NCBI GenBank assembly: GCA_030627085.1
Contig: DAOUSS010000074.1
Coordinates: 1-7,167 of the forward strand
Direction of reading: 5' to 3'
Length of the DNA: 7,167 nt
Source of the DNA: Candidatus Stahliibacteriota bacterium
Lineage (GTDB): Bacteria; Hydrothermota; UBA3073
Shown: positions 5,643-7,167 of the stretch, piece by piece
Numbering within the stretch: position 1 is the first letter of the stretch
How the letters are laid out: the number at the start of each line of letters is the position of its first letter
Notes under the pieces: generated by a model
What the model saw: the letters and a program-made list of their open reading frames with translations, nothing else
Told to the model about the DNA's origin: nothing
The model's database searches: none
Made by a program: the position numbers and the translations under genes

Positions 5643-7167
5643 TCAGCGCATTATCATCATTTTACCTATACAGGAAGCTGTATTTTCGGATGATTCACTA
5701 CCAGTGCATCTTACCTCTATCTTATAGATGTATATTCCGTTCCCAAGCATACCTCCAAACTCGTCTCTTGTATCCCATTCCTTGCTGTTTATACCTTCTC
5801 TTACATTATAAATGTGAAGTGTTTTAATAAGTCTTCCTGATACTGTAAATATCCTTATTATACCTATTCCCACTTTTGAAGAGTAAAATTCTATTTTCGT
5901 TTTCTTACCTCTAACAGGATTTGGATAGTTTATAGGATTTTCAAGTACAATTTCATCACCAAAAGTCTTCTCAACCCAAAATTGGAGCTTTGATTCATTG
6001 CCAACATTGTCTCTAACTATGAGTGTAAGTGTATCCGTTGAATACATTGTTTGTGACTCGACTTCTGTAACCAACTCTCCCTTCATCGAGCTTCCGATGT
6101 TGTATTCAAACCTATCCTCTAAATGATAATATGGACCATCTTTTATCTCAAGTCTTATACCCTTGCCTTCCTGTAGCATTATACCAGATGTATCCTGAAT
6201 TGTAGCACTCATTGTAAACTTTTTGCCCACCTTTACAGATTTTGGCATTTTCTTTCCATTCACGAACACTTCAATCTGGGGTCCAATGGTGTCCTGTATT
6301 GTGGTATCCCTTCCAGTGATCCATATCCCTTTACCCATTCTTCCATCTCGTTCATTATCCCAGAGATATCCTGTTACCTTTCCCACACCTGAATCAAGTC
6401 CCGTGGGTATAAAAAAGGATATCGTGAAGGTACTATCTCCAAATGTATTTGAACCTCTAAATATGACACCTCCCAGGTTACTGTAGGCTATTTCGTTAGA
6501 AGGATCTGGTGGACCATCCCATACCCTCTTTTCATGTCTGGCCCAGTTATATATCCATTTATTCTCTGCACCATATGCAGTAATGTATACATACCCATCT
6601 TCGATATCTCCTGACTCCCCGCTTACCTCTGTTATTGTGCCTCCCAAAAGACTATCAGAGAAGAGGTATATTTCATTATTCCTATAGCAAGATATATCAG
6701 TTAATGGATCAGCAAATAGTATATATTTTTTGGGGTTACCGATATAGAGAGACAAAAAAAACGCATCCCCAACCCTCATTTTGGGGTCTACAACTATATT
6801 TGTGTATAACGGGATGCTCATTGATGTGTTATCAGAAGGGTATGTGGAACGTGTAGCAGCAATAGTGGCAATTGCACCTTTGTCTTCTATAATCTGCATA
6901 AGATCTGCAGTGCTTCTTGTGTAAGGACGGTCATAAGCAGCGACCCCGCAGGAGCCATAAAAGAATATTGTATATTTTTTACTGTTTGAAAGGGCATACA
7001 CATCCTTGGGAGAGGTCCATATGTTCTCGTGTGCAAGCTGCTTGTAATTTCCGTGTCCCATATAGACTCCGTAATATATACCTCTGCTTATGTATTCAAT
7101 CATATCCTTATTCCCTCTGAATCCCTGTTCGTTGGGAGGATAATCTATCAAATATACCTTGAAAACA
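5643..7167 (-). CDS. C25 (gingipain/PorU-like) cysteine peptidase, 5' truncated by window edge
   Basis: The frame is open through the right edge, so only the C-terminal 507 residues are visible. The TTG at 7151 is not a convincing start because in-frame residues VFKVY precede it. The fragment opens with the end of a C25 catalytic domain: GHGN (His codon 7053-7055) and GSCGVAAYD (Cys codon 6948-6950) match the His-Cys dyad of gingipains, and FADPLTD closes it. A beta-rich middle region follows (about residues 180-400), including DTIGPQIEVFVNG and LTLIVRDNVGNES, resembling the region after the catalytic domain in the type IX sortase PorU. NYPNPV (413-418) starts an FlgD-like Ig domain (to WDTRDEFGGMLGNGIYIYKIEV), the sorting-type C-terminus of type IX cargo and PorU. 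The protein is probably outer-membrane or surface-exposed. Gingipain-like protease or PorU-like sortase both remain possible without the N-terminus. Confidence 0.88.
   Translation of the reverse strand, partial: VFKVYLIDYPPNEQGFRGNKDMIEYISRGIYYGVYMGHGNYKQLAHENIWTSPKDVYALSNSKKYTIFFYGSCGVAAYDRPYTRSTADLMQIIEDKGAIATIAATRSTYPSDNTSMSIPLYTNIVVDPKMRVGDAFFLSLYIGNPKKYILFADPLTDISCYRNNEIYLFSDSLLGGTITEVSGESGDIEDGYVYITAYGAENKWIYNWARHEKRVWDGPPDPSNEIAYSNLGGVIFRGSNTFGDSTFTISFFIPTGLDSGVGKVTGYLWDNERDGRMGKGIWITGRDTTIQDTIGPQIEVFVNGKKMPKSVKVGKKFTMSATIQDTSGIMLQEGKGIRLEIKDGPYYHLEDRFEYNIGSSMKGELVTEVESQTMYSTDTLTLIVRDNVGNESKLQFWVEKTFGDEIVLENPINYPNPVRGKKTKIEFYSSKVGIGIIRIFTVSGRLIKTLHIYNVREGINSKEWDTRDEFGGMLGNGIYIYKIEVRCTGSESSENTASCIGKMMIMR

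Noticed and set aside
5414..5827. Open frame of 137 codons on the + strand
   Set aside because: It lies antisense to the epimerase and C25 genes, is rich in Cys, Tyr and Leu as expected of a shadow frame, and has no recognisable domain.

Overview
The window reads as part of a moderately AT-rich bacterial genome. One gene (apt) lies on the + strand at the left edge, and seven genes lie on the - strand. The most telling gene for taxonomy is the 5'-truncated protein at the right edge: a gingipain/PorU-like C25 cysteine peptidase region ending in an FlgD-like C-terminal domain of the kind seen on type IX secretion cargo. With the fused MEMO1-AMMECR1 protein, a C12orf65/ArfB-like release-factor homologue and short palindromic intergenic repeats, this suggests a lineage of the FCB group or a neighbouring candidate phylum (WOR-3/Stahlbacteria- or Cloacimonadota-like). 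That placement is inference; no rRNA or other marker is present.

Layout, left to right. 1-138: noncoding, with short GAGCATC repeats and a small inverted repeat. 139-657 (+): apt, adenine phosphoribosyltransferase. 666-2099 (-): a MEMO1 (AmmeMemoRadiSam B) domain fused to an AMMECR1 (AmmeMemoRadiSam A) domain, meeting apt tail to tail with 8 bases between stops. 2182-2445 (-): a two-repeat TPR protein. 2442-3131 (-): a KtrA-like potassium-uptake regulatory subunit whose stop overlaps the TPR start (ATGA). 3132-3333: about 200 noncoding bases with a probable promoter, a leader hairpin and nested inverted repeats. 3334-4332 (-): Gfo/Idh/MocA NAD(P)-dependent oxidoreductase. 4349-4693 (-): small GGQ release-factor-like protein. 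4712-5629 (-): GalE-type NAD-dependent epimerase. 5643 to the right edge (-): the C25 peptidase.

The - strand genes form two probable transcription units. The first runs from the C25 peptidase through the epimerase and RF-like protein to the oxidoreductase, with gaps of 13, 18 and 16 bases. It combines a PorU-like surface protease with two sugar-nucleotide-type enzymes, a mix that would fit surface-protein export and glycan attachment. The second unit (ktrA-like, TPR, MEMO1-AMMECR1) probably starts at the promoter-like site near 3190-3216. The RF-like gene has no obvious connection to its neighbours and may simply be carried along. No mobile element, tRNA, rRNA or CRISPR array was seen. Nothing here proves a wholly new system; the most worthwhile leads are the sortase-like/sugar-enzyme cluster, the MEMO1-AMMECR1 fusion with its ambiguous start, and the palindromic intergenic element.
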